A stretch of 64,000 nucleotides of DNA. It comes from Paraspadella gotoi. Its lineage: Eukaryota; Chaetognatha. The stretch spans positions 14,856,963 through 14,920,962 of the forward strand of contig CM119265.1 in assembly GCA_051294375.1 (NCBI GenBank), read 5' to 3'. The stretch's first letter is position 1. Each line of letters opens with the position of its first letter. Position numbers and translations under genes: made by a program. Positions 52,001-62,061 of this stretch are shown piece by piece. Under the pieces are notes generated by a model. It worked only from the letters and a program-made list of their open reading frames with translations, was not told the DNA's origin and ran no database searches.

Positions 52001-55000
52001 AAAAAATCTTTAAAAAAATTGTTTTGAAATTTTAACATTTATTGGTTTAGTACTAGTATAAAAATGGCCTACTGTGTAAATTGTAAAATTTATTATAATT
52101 TTTTTATTATATAAATGTTCATAGATATATGTCGTTCGTTCCTCACTTTTAGAATTTTAATTAAAGTTAAATTTAGAATTTTACTACGCCTTATAAATGA
52201 GCACAATGAGAATTTTTAACACGGAAACTGAAAACTAGAGACGCATATAAAAATAAAAGCCAAAAACAAGTACGCCCACCTATTGGCGCCGACGTGGGAC
52301 TCTGCGGTGGAATTCATGCCCACCAGGTCTTGCGTGAAGGGAATGAAGCCTCCGAAACCAGACTTGAAATATTTATGAGGATCGCAGTTGTGCATTCCGT
52401 AAATGTCGCGATCGTCGCGGGGCTTTTTCTAGACAATGGAGAGTATCAATGCTTTAGTTTGGTTTTTTGGAAATTAGTCAACCAAAAAAACCTTTCCGGG
52501 TTTTGCCGTTTGCTGAGAGGCCTTCTGCCGGGCGCCCTTAAGAACGTCTTTGACCTCTTCGCTTATGTCCGGGGCAGGAATGTTCATGCTTTCACAAGGA
52601 TCGCCACCATCAGGGGCACGTCTTGAGATGCAAACAGAAGCAAACTAACGAACTGAGACCAGACGGAGATTTGGTATCGGGGAAGATGTTCTGGTCATGG
52701 AAACCTGGCATTGGCGGCTTTGTCGTGATTAAATCCGCAATTGACATCTCGTTCGCAGAAAAGATGCTCGTAGTTGGGACACATCGCTTGATAGAAAGCT
52801 TTGTCCATCAGTTTGTTGGTGTTTATTTTGGCAACAGCCGGATCCTCTTCCGGCCTGTTGCAGTGTTTTTGGCGACAATCGCAGTGATCCACTTTTTTAG
52901 ACATTTTGGACGATTAAAAAAATTTAAAAAAATAAAAATAAATTTAAAAAAAAAAGAAGAAAAGAGACGAAAGTAACTAAAACGGAAATTTAAGTCTCTC
53001 TTGAAAAGCTCTTGTTTATAAATTTATAAATTTTGTCAATCAAGAGCTCGGAAAAGTGAATCAAGTCCACACTCGATTAAAACTCACCCGAAGAAGTTGA
53101 GCCTCGGTGACGACTTTGACAGCCTGGTCCAAGTCTTCGATGCCGCACTTTCGAAAGGTTTCTCCGTATTGACGAAGATTTAAAGAGGCGAGCCATTCTT
53201 CAACAGACGAGTTAGAGCCTGTCAAAATACATTAATCACAATGACAGTTGTAAAGATGTATATGCCGCTTTCCTATAAAGACATGATAAACTGCGACCCA
53301 TCTGAGCTTCTGAAAAAATACCAGTCAATGAATTAATTATCTCAAATGATAAAAAAAAGTAAATCAATACTAATGAACTTTTAGTAATCTGTTCTAATTC
53401 GAAAACCACTCGAAAGTTATTTGATTATATTTAATTGTACAATATTCCCACCAGTCTTCCTCGACGAATCATACGGAATAATAATGTCATTACCGGTTCA
53501 GCAACATCTCTCTCTGTTACATAAAATCTTAAGCGGTTGACCGAGTGTTGAAGTTTAGTTTGAGAAGCCGGACTATTGACTTGAGAAAACCAGTCAGTGC
53601 AGAAATCGAACATTTCGACCCAGTGACTTGCGAAAATTGTGTGCCCTTTCCTGTTTTCATGACTGGAAATGATCGAGGCTTGAACATGCTCGGCCGCGCC
53701 GCTGGCCAGCGATGCGGACGAGATGAGGGAACGTTAAAAATTTTGCTCGTCCTCGTTACTATGCAAGAAACGCTCGTATAGAGGCACTAATTTCTTACGA
53801 AGATTCCGAATATCGACGAATTTATTAACCTTTGAATTTTTTTATTTTTAAGGAACATTTTTTGAAACAAAAGGTGAATTCCAATTAAGCCTGAGATTAG
53901 CCGAGAGCTAGTATGACTTTTCATCTTTTTGTCCCAGCCGCTGGCCGCGAACGCCCGTCGCCAACGCCGCCTTCGCTTTCGGCACGAAAATCGCTCATTT
54001 AGCGAAGTTTCGGAGGGCTGAGACTCGCCGACGAGGGATCCAAACTCCCTTCGCGAAAACGTTTATTAAATTCGGTCGAAGGGATAAAAAAAATCAGAAA
54101 TCACTGACCTATGAACGACTGTCATGACGAGAGACGCGGCTCTTTGAATCTTTCTCTCATTTATTGAGTTTCATTTATCTTCGCTTTGAGGCTCAGGGCA
54201 TCGCATGAAGCTGAGATGGAGGCGCGGTTCATGCCGCTCTTTCCTAAAGCAACTTTTCTTTTTCTATGACAGATTTGAAAAACCGCAGCTCATTGACGAC
54301 GATTGACTGAGACTATGTGCTCTAAAGTCGAAGAGATACAAAAATTAAAATAAGTCTTCAATCCTGTATTGGAACACTTATAAAACCCTTTCGATATGGC
54401 TGGCTGGGGTGAATGATGAATGAAATTGTTAACCAACGTAAAATATGATCGACATGTTTTTTACGCATTTTCCAAACAAACAAAAGTAGTAGGTATGTGA
54501 AAAAATTTGGACGCGAACAGCTAATCAGTCAATCAGTTCATACTAACCGAGAAAGATATCGTTCGAAGGATCAGAGAGGTTCGTCATGGTTGCCGCCTGC
54601 AACAATTCCATCCGGTGTTCAAAGTCTCCGATGCCTACGTCCAGCAAATCCCGTTCCTCCACGCAATCCTGCCAGCCGAGATTGAAGCATTCACAAGAAG
54701 CTCAAATGGCGAATATTGCTAATTAATCAACACCTCTCACCAAAAATTTGGGATCGTCGAAACCGTTGGTGACGAATTGCCTCTCGTACTTGGTGAGGCC
54801 AATTCTCGACAGCCAATCTCGAACCGTAGACGGTGGGCGGAGAAATTCCGAGAGCGGAGCCATGGAGGATCTGTCGTGATGACAATCAGTTTGTCGTCTT
54901 CGTTAATCGAGTTAAAATTATTTCTATTGAAACTGAGTCATGAGACTTTAACGCCGGACCCAGCCTGTCCCTTTACCCAGATGGCTGGTCGAATGACGAG

Positions 55001-58000
55001 GAATCCGAAACGTTCTGGGGTTCTCCGGTGGCGATGGTACTGGAGCTAGAATTGTGGACGCCCGAAGACGAAGATTCAGACGAAAGACCCGACGCGGACG
55101 AGACGCTCCAGAGTCCGGCGGAGGAGGACGTCGTCGAGGCAGTGTCCATGGAGGCAGGAACTGGGAGAAAGGGAAAGGTCTCGTAAACTAAGAACTAAGA
55201 GTTAAACAGACTCATTACCTACCTACGGATGCTGTGTTGGTTTCTTGATTTGCCAGTGGAGAAAGATGCTGTGTGAATTGTTCCTCGTATCCCTCTTGCT
55301 CAAAGAGAGAGCGTCGGACGATTCCGGCGCCGAAGGAGCTCATAATCCTCTCGATCTGGAAATAAAGAGCGTAATAGCACTATCAGAAGCGATGGAATAA
55401 ACGATCTGTAAAAGTTAAAACCAGCTGGAGCTACTAAGTCGAGCATATTCAAACGCGTCTTTGTTCAGCAGGCATTAAACATTTAGAACCTCATTTTCGA
55501 CCCCTTGCGCAAGAGTAGTTCGCGAGCCTATCGACAGTGTCAAACTTATTCGATGAAAAATGATGGCTTAACATCCGTCAAATGCGTCTTCTTCACATGA
55601 CTCTTTCCATTAGAACTTGTTACTTCCACCTCTCCACCGCCCACTCAAAAAAAATGAAGCTACTCTAAAACTAATGGAAGTTCGAGAGGAAAATGGATGA
55701 TGATCGGGCAGTGGAGCAGGGATTGTTCCTTTCCAGTCCAAGCAATACACTGGATGAACCGCCAACAAAGCGTGCATAAAGCCATCAAGTCGGAAGAGGA
55801 CGCGTAACGCTATCCGGCCAAGAAATCGACGGAGAGTTCGACGAAGCGAACGGTTTAATTCCGAGGTAAGGCTTTCCTTTTATTATTATCCTCTCGGCGA
55901 CTTCGGTCAAAATTGTTCATACGACCGTTGAACCGAGAGAGTCATGGTGGATGAGTGGGTAAGATGAAGGGGGACGATATTGCAAGGGGAAAATCGTGAC
56001 TAGCAAATCTCCAAAACATTCTACTAAAGGGGTGGGAGGGAAAGACAGCGCGCGAAAAAGGAATGATATAAGAAATCATTTTAGCGGAAAATACAGCACG
56101 CGAACCGACATTGCGGTTAATTTGATGATTTACGACGAGAACGGAATTTAAAGTTAAGGCGATTGGCGAAAAAAACAAAAGGGGATTGAATTCTGAATTT
56201 ATTGTTTGTAATGTAATTGCTGTTTCATAGAAATAAATTTGATTTGTGAATTTATAAAAAGTTTGTGGGAGATGTAGTAAAGTAAGGTCCTTCCATCAGC
56301 ACCGTAAAGGTATGGCTACTCTCTCTCCTCTAAGAGATTTTCTTTTCCCACAATTGCTTTAAATGACCATTAATATGATTATAATGTTAAATTTATTAAG
56401 ATTTCAGATATAAATATAGTCGTAAATTATCCAACAAACGACCATCTACGCCGTTAAGTTGTCCCTGGCGTCATTCAACGAAAGTACGTTCTGGTCGTTT
56501 GAATACAAAAGAGCAAAATAAGAGAGCAGATGGAACCTGGCTAAGCAAGGTAATAAAAATCGCCGTATCGGAAAGAAATATATTTCTTTATTTTTCTTAT
56601 GTAAAAAAAATTAATACAAACTCCTACAAAGTAATAACTTGTGAAGCATAATTCTGACATCATGTCTAGTAATACTTTTGTTACTTTTAGTCATTCAAAA
56701 TGGGGCTTATATCAAAATATAACCGAACTCCGATAAGCTAAAATATCTACGTCGAGGCGGATAAGAATTAAAACCGAAATGCTTTAGTTGAATCTTCGCC
56801 TGCCGTGTGCAAATCAATTGACTGAAACTTACTTCCTCCCACTCGGCGTTTTCGTCTAGCTGTCCGAAGTCTCTCCCCGAGCCAAGTCTGCTTCTCTGAC
56901 GTTGGGACGACCAAGTGATACTACCACGGCCGCCTCGCTCGTCGCTTCTCGGTTCTTTATCGCCTCCGCCCTCTTCCTTTAGAACAGTGTCCGAGGTTCT
57001 TTGAAATGGATGTTGTTGCGAACTCGAAGGGTCCGAGAGAGAGGTGGGTTTGGCGGGGGGATCGGTCGAGTCTGGAAAACCCAGAGGAATGCGGGGAGAA
57101 ATCGTGAGAATTAAAAGCGAAAAGGAATATCGAAGCCGAAGGGGGGAATAACGAAAACAGATTCTGGGCGAGAAAAAAAGAATTTAAGGCGAAATTCTTT
57201 TTTTTTTCCGGAATCATATAGCGAACTCGATAGGTTGCAGACAAAATAGAAAACTTTTTTGTATCGAATCATCCAGTTACAAAATCCGAAAATTATTTGT
57301 TTACCTTTTTTGTTTTTTATCAGAAACGAATGCGAAATGGACAAAACTTGATATACATACGTTTCACGTTAAACTGAATTATTGCTTATCAAATATTATC
57401 ATTTCATTCAAGAAAAACTGGCCAGGAGTATATTTAATTTTTGTTTCGTGTGTTGGATATCTTAATGTTGCTTTAGTTTTACAACTGAAATTATTTAATA
57501 ACATGAAAAAAATTACGGAATACAATGTTCTGTAAATCCAATTAAAAAACAAAGAAAAGTTACGTTTTAAACTGACCTTTTGTATTTCGTCGTTCGGCGT
57601 AGACTTGAGCTTCCGGTCGCCGCGGTTGTCGTAACTGTCGTGGTCTCTTCCGTTGGCGATACATTGTCGTAAGTGGAAATCCTGAGATGAGGAGGTGAAG
57701 TTCTTTGCTTTTCGGAGGCGAAGGCGAATCGAACGGCTGCGGAATCGCAAGATTGGAGGCGTGACATTGTCCACATCGGAGAAGGGAAAGAGTGAGATTT
57801 GGTCGAGGAAGACACGGACAAGCTTCGTTTGTAGTGAGCAGTAATGTTGGTGTAATTTGGGACTTGGTGCTGCGGCCAGTCTCGCCCAGAAGACGTGGAA
57901 CCCATCATCAATCCTAAGAAAGAAATATTTGAAAATCATCATGAGCTGGATATGACCTAGATTTGTTTTCACATATCACGGTATAACAATAAGACAAAGG

Positions 58001-61000
58001 AAGCTCCTTGGCTTGAGTAAATAGTAAAATTGGATTGGAGTGAAACGTCAGAACTTTTCATATAATCGAAACTAATAGCTTCGGGTTATGAAATTACGTA
58101 ATAGTTATTATGAATCCTCGAAAAAAAACTACCGGACCTCTGTTCTTAGCCGATTCCAATATTCTTTGCCTAGTTTCATTAACATAAAGATTATCTTTAC
58201 ATAAAGAGCAATAACTAATTATAAAAATAATGGTTTGCTTTAGATTTTTTTTAATTTAAAAACTACAAAAAAATTTTAATGATAAAAAGTTTTGGCGATC
58301 ATTAATATGATTAATCATTAATATGATAACAAACATGGATTTAACAGATGGGAAAATATTCGTGAATTATGTAGCTTATTTGGTAACCAGGACATCTTCA
58401 CTATGTTTAACAAGCGTAGAAAAAAATTTCATTACAAAGATCTATTTGTCGAAAAACCCTGTCCTCTCAAAGGAATAGATTCTTCTCATACTATTAATTA
58501 ATTATATCTGTTTGTTTTTGTTTTTTTAGACTATCTTGCTTGATGTTATTGGCTGTACTGAATCAACCATGTTTAATTCGAAAATAACGCATAACGAATA
58601 TTAAAAAAATACTCAATGTAGATTCCTCCATAAATTTTTAAAGTTTGGTCAGAACGTTTTTCTCTTTTTTTTCCATATTTTTTTGCACGCTAAACGTTTC
58701 TCTGATTACGCAAAATTTCATGAAAAAAATAAAAAATAATAGTACCAATAGTTAGTGTTATGTCTTCGAATAGATGGAAAAAAAACCTCGTTTAAAAATT
58801 CGATCGGGAAGTGGGGTAACTAAGGCTTACCAATGGCATCCTCCACGCCAATCGTTCTCTCAAATAATTTTTTTTTATTTAATACATTTGAAAGGGAAAA
58901 AAAGAAAATTCAGAATGCAGGTTGCAGAAGAGGGTACAGATAATATGGACATACTGACATGATAATCATGACCTTTATGTCTTGTGAAGGGGGGCAGTAA
59001 AGAAACCTAAAAAATTCGATCATTAAGTCAGTCAATGAACCCTTTCCAATGGGCTATTCCGCGAAATTTTTTTTCTTAATTTAAACGGATGATAAGTAAT
59101 AGAATTAAATTCCTTGTATAAGAGGTTTTTATATTTAAAAGAAATTATAATAACAATAAACACAATGATGTCTTGCTTTGTCAAATATGTCACCAGCTTA
59201 TGTAATTTTTAAAATTTTATTATGATAAACAAGCAGCGTGTCAAGCTTTTTGTTTGCAGTTGAAGATAATGGAAAATGACAATTTTTTTTTCACAGACAA
59301 GAAGGTAGATGTCCAGACGTTTTATATCAATCTGAAAATATTTTTGTATTTATCATTTTTCATATTTAAAAAAACATTTTAATCCAGCTATTTCATAAAT
59401 TTTTGCTTGTTTTTTTACTTTAACTAAAAAATACAAGCAAATTTATAGAGTAGAGCAAATTTAATGGTAATCAAAATGTAATTTAGTCTTTCCTTTTTCA
59501 AATTACGAAAGAAGAAAAAAAATTTCACATGCCTTCATTGAAATTTTTAATGCAAGTATACATAATACTTTTAACTCCGATTTAAATAAAGCTGTGTAAA
59601 GATTTATGGATAAATTTAATAAAACTATTTCAGAGAGGTGTCCCATGATTAGGGCTTTAATTTAATACCTCACCCACTTTCCTACCTCTTTTCTTTCAAA
59701 GTTATTCAAGAAAATAACTTTTTTTACGTGAGAGAACTAAGGATTTGAACTACGCAGTACAAATCTTTGTTAAATAAAAATTTCGCAAAGCGGGAGTATC
59801 TCAATTTATCTATTGGTACAATACCTAAATTTTAAAAATAAAACTTAAAGAAAAATTTTCCGTCCTCTAGAGACATGTCACTTTCAGGTTTACCTATCGT
59901 CTTACACATTTATGGATTATAAGCTGGAGTCAAAAACGTTTTCTCTTTTTTTTAAATAGTTTGTACTAGCCGCGTCAGAAATCTAAGAAGAAACTCGAAA
60001 ATTTTATTCTGACAAATTTTGCCTTTCAAGGCTGACGTTTATGACTATATCTCGGAAACCATTGTAGGAATTTAAAACGGTTTTTTGCAAGTGAATATTG
60101 ATATCATCCTCCAGGGACCGGCATAAAAATATATAAAAAAATAAACTAATATTGGCTGTCGAGTGAGTATCTACTCAATGAGCCACCGGGTCACGACAGG
60201 AGTCATGCTTATAGGCGGGGTGAACTTAGGAGGAAAAAAGTCTTTTCGTTTCATGTCTGAGGTCAGTGTGATTTTAAGTTGATAAAAAAATTTCTCCCTG
60301 ATGACGCAACAAAAATAGAAGCGCACGTCTAAAATAATCACGGTGAAACCCTGCTGTTTACAAGCGGACGGAAAAACAAATAACTGTTCAAAACAGAACC
60401 GACCGCGTGATTCAAATCTCGTAACCGCATTTACCGAGAATTTTTCCGTCATCCAAAGGGAAATATTCTTTTTTAATTCCATTTTGAATTTTATTTTTCT
60501 TTAATGTTAGTTCGTGACTCGGGGAAATTCGAAGAAATAAATTTTCGTGGAGGGAAAAAAGTTTAGACTACTGTCGCGTGAACGTGGGATAAACTGATTC
60601 GCGGGACTTTTGAAAAAAATATAAAAAAAAGAGATCGAATTGGGAAGTCGAAAAGGCCGAAGTATCCCGGGACGAGGCGTCGAAAACAACCCAGTTTTTG
60701 AGCGGCGAAGAGAGAATTTCCGTCACCGACTAGTTTTTATCCGAGACGAAAAATTCCTCAGAATTCAGCGGCGATGCCTGACCCACTTTTTCAAGTAGCT
60801 TTAATGTTGTAATATTGAACTGTAAATGGTGTAACTAGAGCGACTCATTCAGTGAGCAAGTAAATGGTGACACACGACAACCCGCCGCTAGAAAAATATC
60901 CTCATTTACAAACCTGTGAAGATTTTTTTAATCTAAATTTTTTTTTCTGTAGTAAAAACTAAAATCATTTGTATGAAATTGGTACAACCAATATAATATT

Positions 61001-61666
61001 TTAATATTGATTTGTTATGATTTGACTTGGCAATGAGCGGGAAAAAAGTTGTTTTAAAAATCGTCTTTTTTTATTTTAATATTTTAAAACTAATCTTTTT
61101 TTTTCAATCTTTTTGTTTAACTTTATGACATTTTTAAAAGAACTTTTACATAAAAAGGATTCAATATTAATATCTTCTGAAAGCTCTAAGAAATTTGAAG
61201 AAAATGACATTTAAAAATATTGTAACATAAAAATAAGCCTAACAAGCTTTAGCTTAAGGTAATTAAAATAAAAATATAAAAAATTGAGTTTTAAAATGAA
61301 AGACGATTTTGAAGACAACTTTTCTCCTCTCATTGCCACGTCAAATCAAAACCAATCAATATAAAATTTGGATATATAAATGATTTTATTTTTTACTACA
61401 AAAAAAATCTTTCAGATTAAAAAAATCTTTACAAGTTTGAAAATGACGATTTTTTTCTAAAAGAACGAAACAAATTTCGGCAGTAAGAAAAAAAAAGAAA
61501 CTTATTTACCGCGAAGTGAGGTGGGCAGCGGCTCTCGATCATCGCGGCTGCGTGATGTCAGTGTGTGTTTGAGAGAAAGAGCGAACCAAATGTGAAACAG
61601 CCTGGAGCCGAGTACCGAGAAGCAGAGTTGTCTTGATTCTTTCGTGAATCGCGCTCGGTGAACGTT
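39255..61666 (-). CDS. ANKS1A/ANKS1B (Odin/AIDA-1)-like SAM-SAM-PTB protein, 5' part missing
   Basis: A multi-exon gene of at least 22 kb. Exons 5'->3': 61,666-61,510 (start uncertain), 57,913-57,577, about 57,052-56,872, 55,355-55,223, 55,160-54,977, 54,870-54,741, 54,668-54,548, 53,218-53,088, 43,832-43,725, 43,634-43,407, 43,324-43,171 (end uncertain), 42,466-42,324, 42,240-42,133, 41,964-41,869, 39,714-39,490, 39,398-39,255. The family are scaffolds acting downstream of Eph/EGF receptors and at synapses. Order seen: Ser/Thr-rich linker, a WEEIERIMSSFG segment like the one before vertebrate SAM1, SAM1, SAM2, coiled-coil linker, PTB, stop. Introns agree in phase from 55,355 to the PTB exons, except that 57,577 to 57,052 does not match (a short exon may be missing). 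Ankyrin repeats expected at the N-terminus are not in the window; a shorter isoform is the alternative. Two whole genes sit in the intron 43,833-53,087. Confidence 0.88.
39938..40050 (+). repeat. 22-bp minisatellite in a PTB intron
   Basis: About five units of GGTTTCCTTTTCAACTTCC plus CCC, nearly perfect, in the intron between the first two PTB exons. Confidence 0.9.
40494..40513. other. Assembly gap (20 N)
   Basis: Run of N inside the ANKS1-like PTB intron 39,715-41,868. Confidence 0.99.
40837..40885. repeat. (CT)n microsatellite
   Basis: About 24 CT units inside the ANKS1-like PTB intron. Confidence 0.95.
42955..43005. repeat. (CT)n microsatellite
   Basis: About 23 CT units in an ANKS1-like intron, just left of the hammerhead-like motif. 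Confidence 0.95.
43052..43112 (+). ncRNA. Hammerhead-ribozyme-like motif (tentative)
   Basis: The plus strand shows CTGAAGA (43,059-43,065), a hairpin GGCTT...AAGCC (67-71 with 80-84) and then GAAAC (43,085-43,089). This is the order of conserved boxes in a hammerhead core (CUGANGA, stem II, GAAA). A following GTAC...GTAC could form a short stem. Such minimal hammerheads are known in Penelope-like retroelements. The cleavage site and stem I are not clear, and no reverse transcriptase is nearby. Confidence 0.3.
43171..43634 (-). CDS. ANKS1-like gene: coiled-coil linker exons
   Basis: Exon 43,634-43,407 encodes 76 residues rich in Glu, Arg, Ala and Leu (LILNQKRRAEERLALEKMAA...), predicted by eye as a coiled coil. 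It ends at GAG|GCGAGT, a GC-type donor, because GTG/GTA donors are absent before the in-frame stop. Exon 43,324-43,171 follows an acceptor GTCGCACAG in phase 0. Its right end was chosen (donor GTCTGT) only because it gives the phase needed by the next exon, so it is tentative. I do not recognise an equivalent linker in vertebrate ANKS1 proteins. Confidence 0.55.
43833..47628. other. Left part of the SAM2-splitting intron
   Basis: Intronic for the ANKS1-like gene. Contains CG-richer patches (44,520-44,650 and 45,830-45,960, the latter with an inverted CCAAT near 45,962) and an AT-rich tail 46,430-47,560. I see no coding exon that splices to the flanking SAM exons. The ATG at 44,053 on the minus strand, before a GTGAGA donor, could give an alternative short first exon, but this is weak. 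Confidence 0.45.
47629..50547 (+). CDS. Bacterial-type cytochrome c domain protein, eight exons
   Basis: Exons 47,629-47,996, 48,057-48,174, 48,283-48,427, 48,492-48,630, 48,686-48,882, 48,983-49,102, 49,161-49,366 and 50,482-50,547 join in phase to 452 residues. The N-terminus is hydrophobic (YLAIVAFGGAVLLV), so a signal or membrane anchor is likely. Residues 351-355 read CASCH, a c-type heme attachment motif CxxCH within GPADNFKSSCASCHSTA. Other landmarks are MTFERPASVGYL, GWVFGTFMY, VPVCVQWGNDP and GESLDYSLQMQNGLASFHHW. To my knowledge this layout occurs mainly in bacterial exported cytochrome c family proteins of unknown function; redox activity is inference. It lies wholly inside an ANKS1-like intron on the other strand. 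If exon 7 is not spliced it ends at 49,387 instead. Every junction has GT-AG, so the gene is structurally eukaryotic, not contamination. Confidence 0.75.
49485..50076 (-). mobile_element. Degenerate Tc1/mariner element
   Basis: Terminal inverted repeats match between 49,485-49,516 (TATATACTATCTAGAAAAAA...) and 50,041-50,076 (reverse complement, one or two differences). Both ends lie in TA-rich sequence, as expected for TA-targeting elements. The minus strand at about 49,630-49,575 reads YESMPRQMQAVVDAGRAY, resembling the C-terminal end of Tc1-type transposases. The rest of the transposase is lost or decayed, so the ~590-bp element is non-autonomous. It lies in the last intron of the cytochrome gene. 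Confidence 0.75.
50826..52904 (-). CDS. CIMIP2/FAM166-like ciliary microtubule inner protein
   Basis: Six exons, 52,904-52,705, 52,621-52,492, 52,428-52,280, 51,540-51,361, 51,275-51,098 and 51,026-50,826, give 345 residues with all phases consistent. Two signatures of the FAM166/CIMIP2 family (DUF2475) are visible: DPHKYFKSGFGGFIPFTQDL near the middle and GQIPGYGGHVPG near the C-terminus. Vertebrate members line the lumen of sperm and ciliary doublet microtubules. Unusual here are many cysteines, with a Cys-rich N-terminus (HCDCRQKHC) and a central segment with spaced Cys (MSDFLDKRRCLEAMC...), and a Lys-rich acidic linker. The donor after 51,361 (GTCTAG) is weak. The gene is nested in the ANKS1-like SAM2 intron on the same strand, so host and guest need separate promoters or careful splicing. 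Family call is good, exact paralogue unknown. Confidence 0.72.
51655..52090. mobile_element. Foldback (MITE-like) element in an intron
   Basis: Two arms of roughly 190 bp (about 51,655-51,848 and 51,897-52,090) are imperfect reverse complements; TTCATTAAGTGGGT in the left arm pairs with ACCCACTTAATGAA in the right. The loop is about 45 bp. It lies in the 51,541-52,279 intron of the CIMIP2-like gene. No coding capacity; family unknown. Confidence 0.7.
53088..55355 (-). CDS. ANKS1-like gene: SAM1 and first half of SAM2
   Basis: SAM1 is encoded by 54,870-54,741 (STVRDWLSRIGLTKYERQF) and 54,668-54,548 (CVEERDLLDVGIGDFEHR). SAM2 starts in 53,218-53,088 (SVEEWLASLNLRQYGETF) and finishes about 9.3 kb away in 43,832-43,725 (IGVSLVGHRRRI). 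Junctions are phase 1/1, 2/2, 0/0, 1/1 and 0/0, and donors are mostly GTGAG-type. In this family the tandem SAM domains mediate binding to Eph receptor SAM domains and other partners. The GHR(R/K)RI motif ending SAM2 is typical. SAM1 has FEHRMEL where many SAM domains carry GHR, a mild departure. Confidence 0.9.
58618..59040 (+). repeat. Dispersed repeat, copy 2
   Basis: The first 180 bp (TAGATTCCTCCATAAATTTT ... AACCTCGTTT) match 63,828-64,000 with very few changes. The remainder shows ordered anchors shared with 2,228-2,700. No coding frame. A non-autonomous transposable element family is likely, type unknown. Confidence 0.8.
60900..61440. mobile_element. Foldback element with long arms
   Basis: The left arm (about 60,905-61,075) and right arm (about 61,300-61,440) are imperfect reverse complements. 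AAGATTTTTTTAATCT pairs with AGATTAAAAAAATCTT, and a TTTGACTTGGCAATGAG / CTCATTGCCACGTCAAA pair lies inside. The left arm carries GAAATTGGTACAACCAATAT, which also occurs at about 29,212, downstream of the adaptor gene. Confidence 0.6.
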
Positions 61667-62061
61667 CTGCTCCAGAAAAAAAAAACCAAAACTGATTCTC
61701 AATGGGAAATACTAGTTTCGTCCTGACACTAATTGATCATGAACTCGAACTGCAAATAGACAGTGTAAAGGTTCATCGGCAAAGGAATTTTAATGCGCAA
61801 TTCAACTTGAAGACAGTGAACAGATTACGGGAAAATAATCGACATAGCAAAACATAACGTTCTTCGTTCAAACAATGAACGCTTTGAAAAAAATAGGTTG
61901 TTGATCGCATTTGAATAAAAACATTACGTAACATTTCAATTACGTGCTAAATACCGCCGAAATTTCAAGAGTTAGAATTTTATTACTACTCATCGTCTGG
62001 GCCTACTTTCAGCTAAAATCTACATAAAAAAACGAGAGAGAGAGATACAGAAAGAGAGATA

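Larger units (their letters stand above)
57914..61509. other. Large ANKS1-like intron, no exon found
   Basis: AT-rich intron between the first recognised linker exons. Holds the dispersed repeat at 58,618-59,040 and the foldback element at 60,900-61,440. I saw no frame with SAM, ankyrin or other nameable similarity. Confidence 0.5.

Noticed and set aside
57379-57972. 197-codon minus-strand frame overlapping an ANKS1 linker exon
   Set aside because: A different frame of the same exon has the more natural Ser/Thr-rich composition and the correct incoming phase from 61,510; this longer frame runs through the donor into intron.
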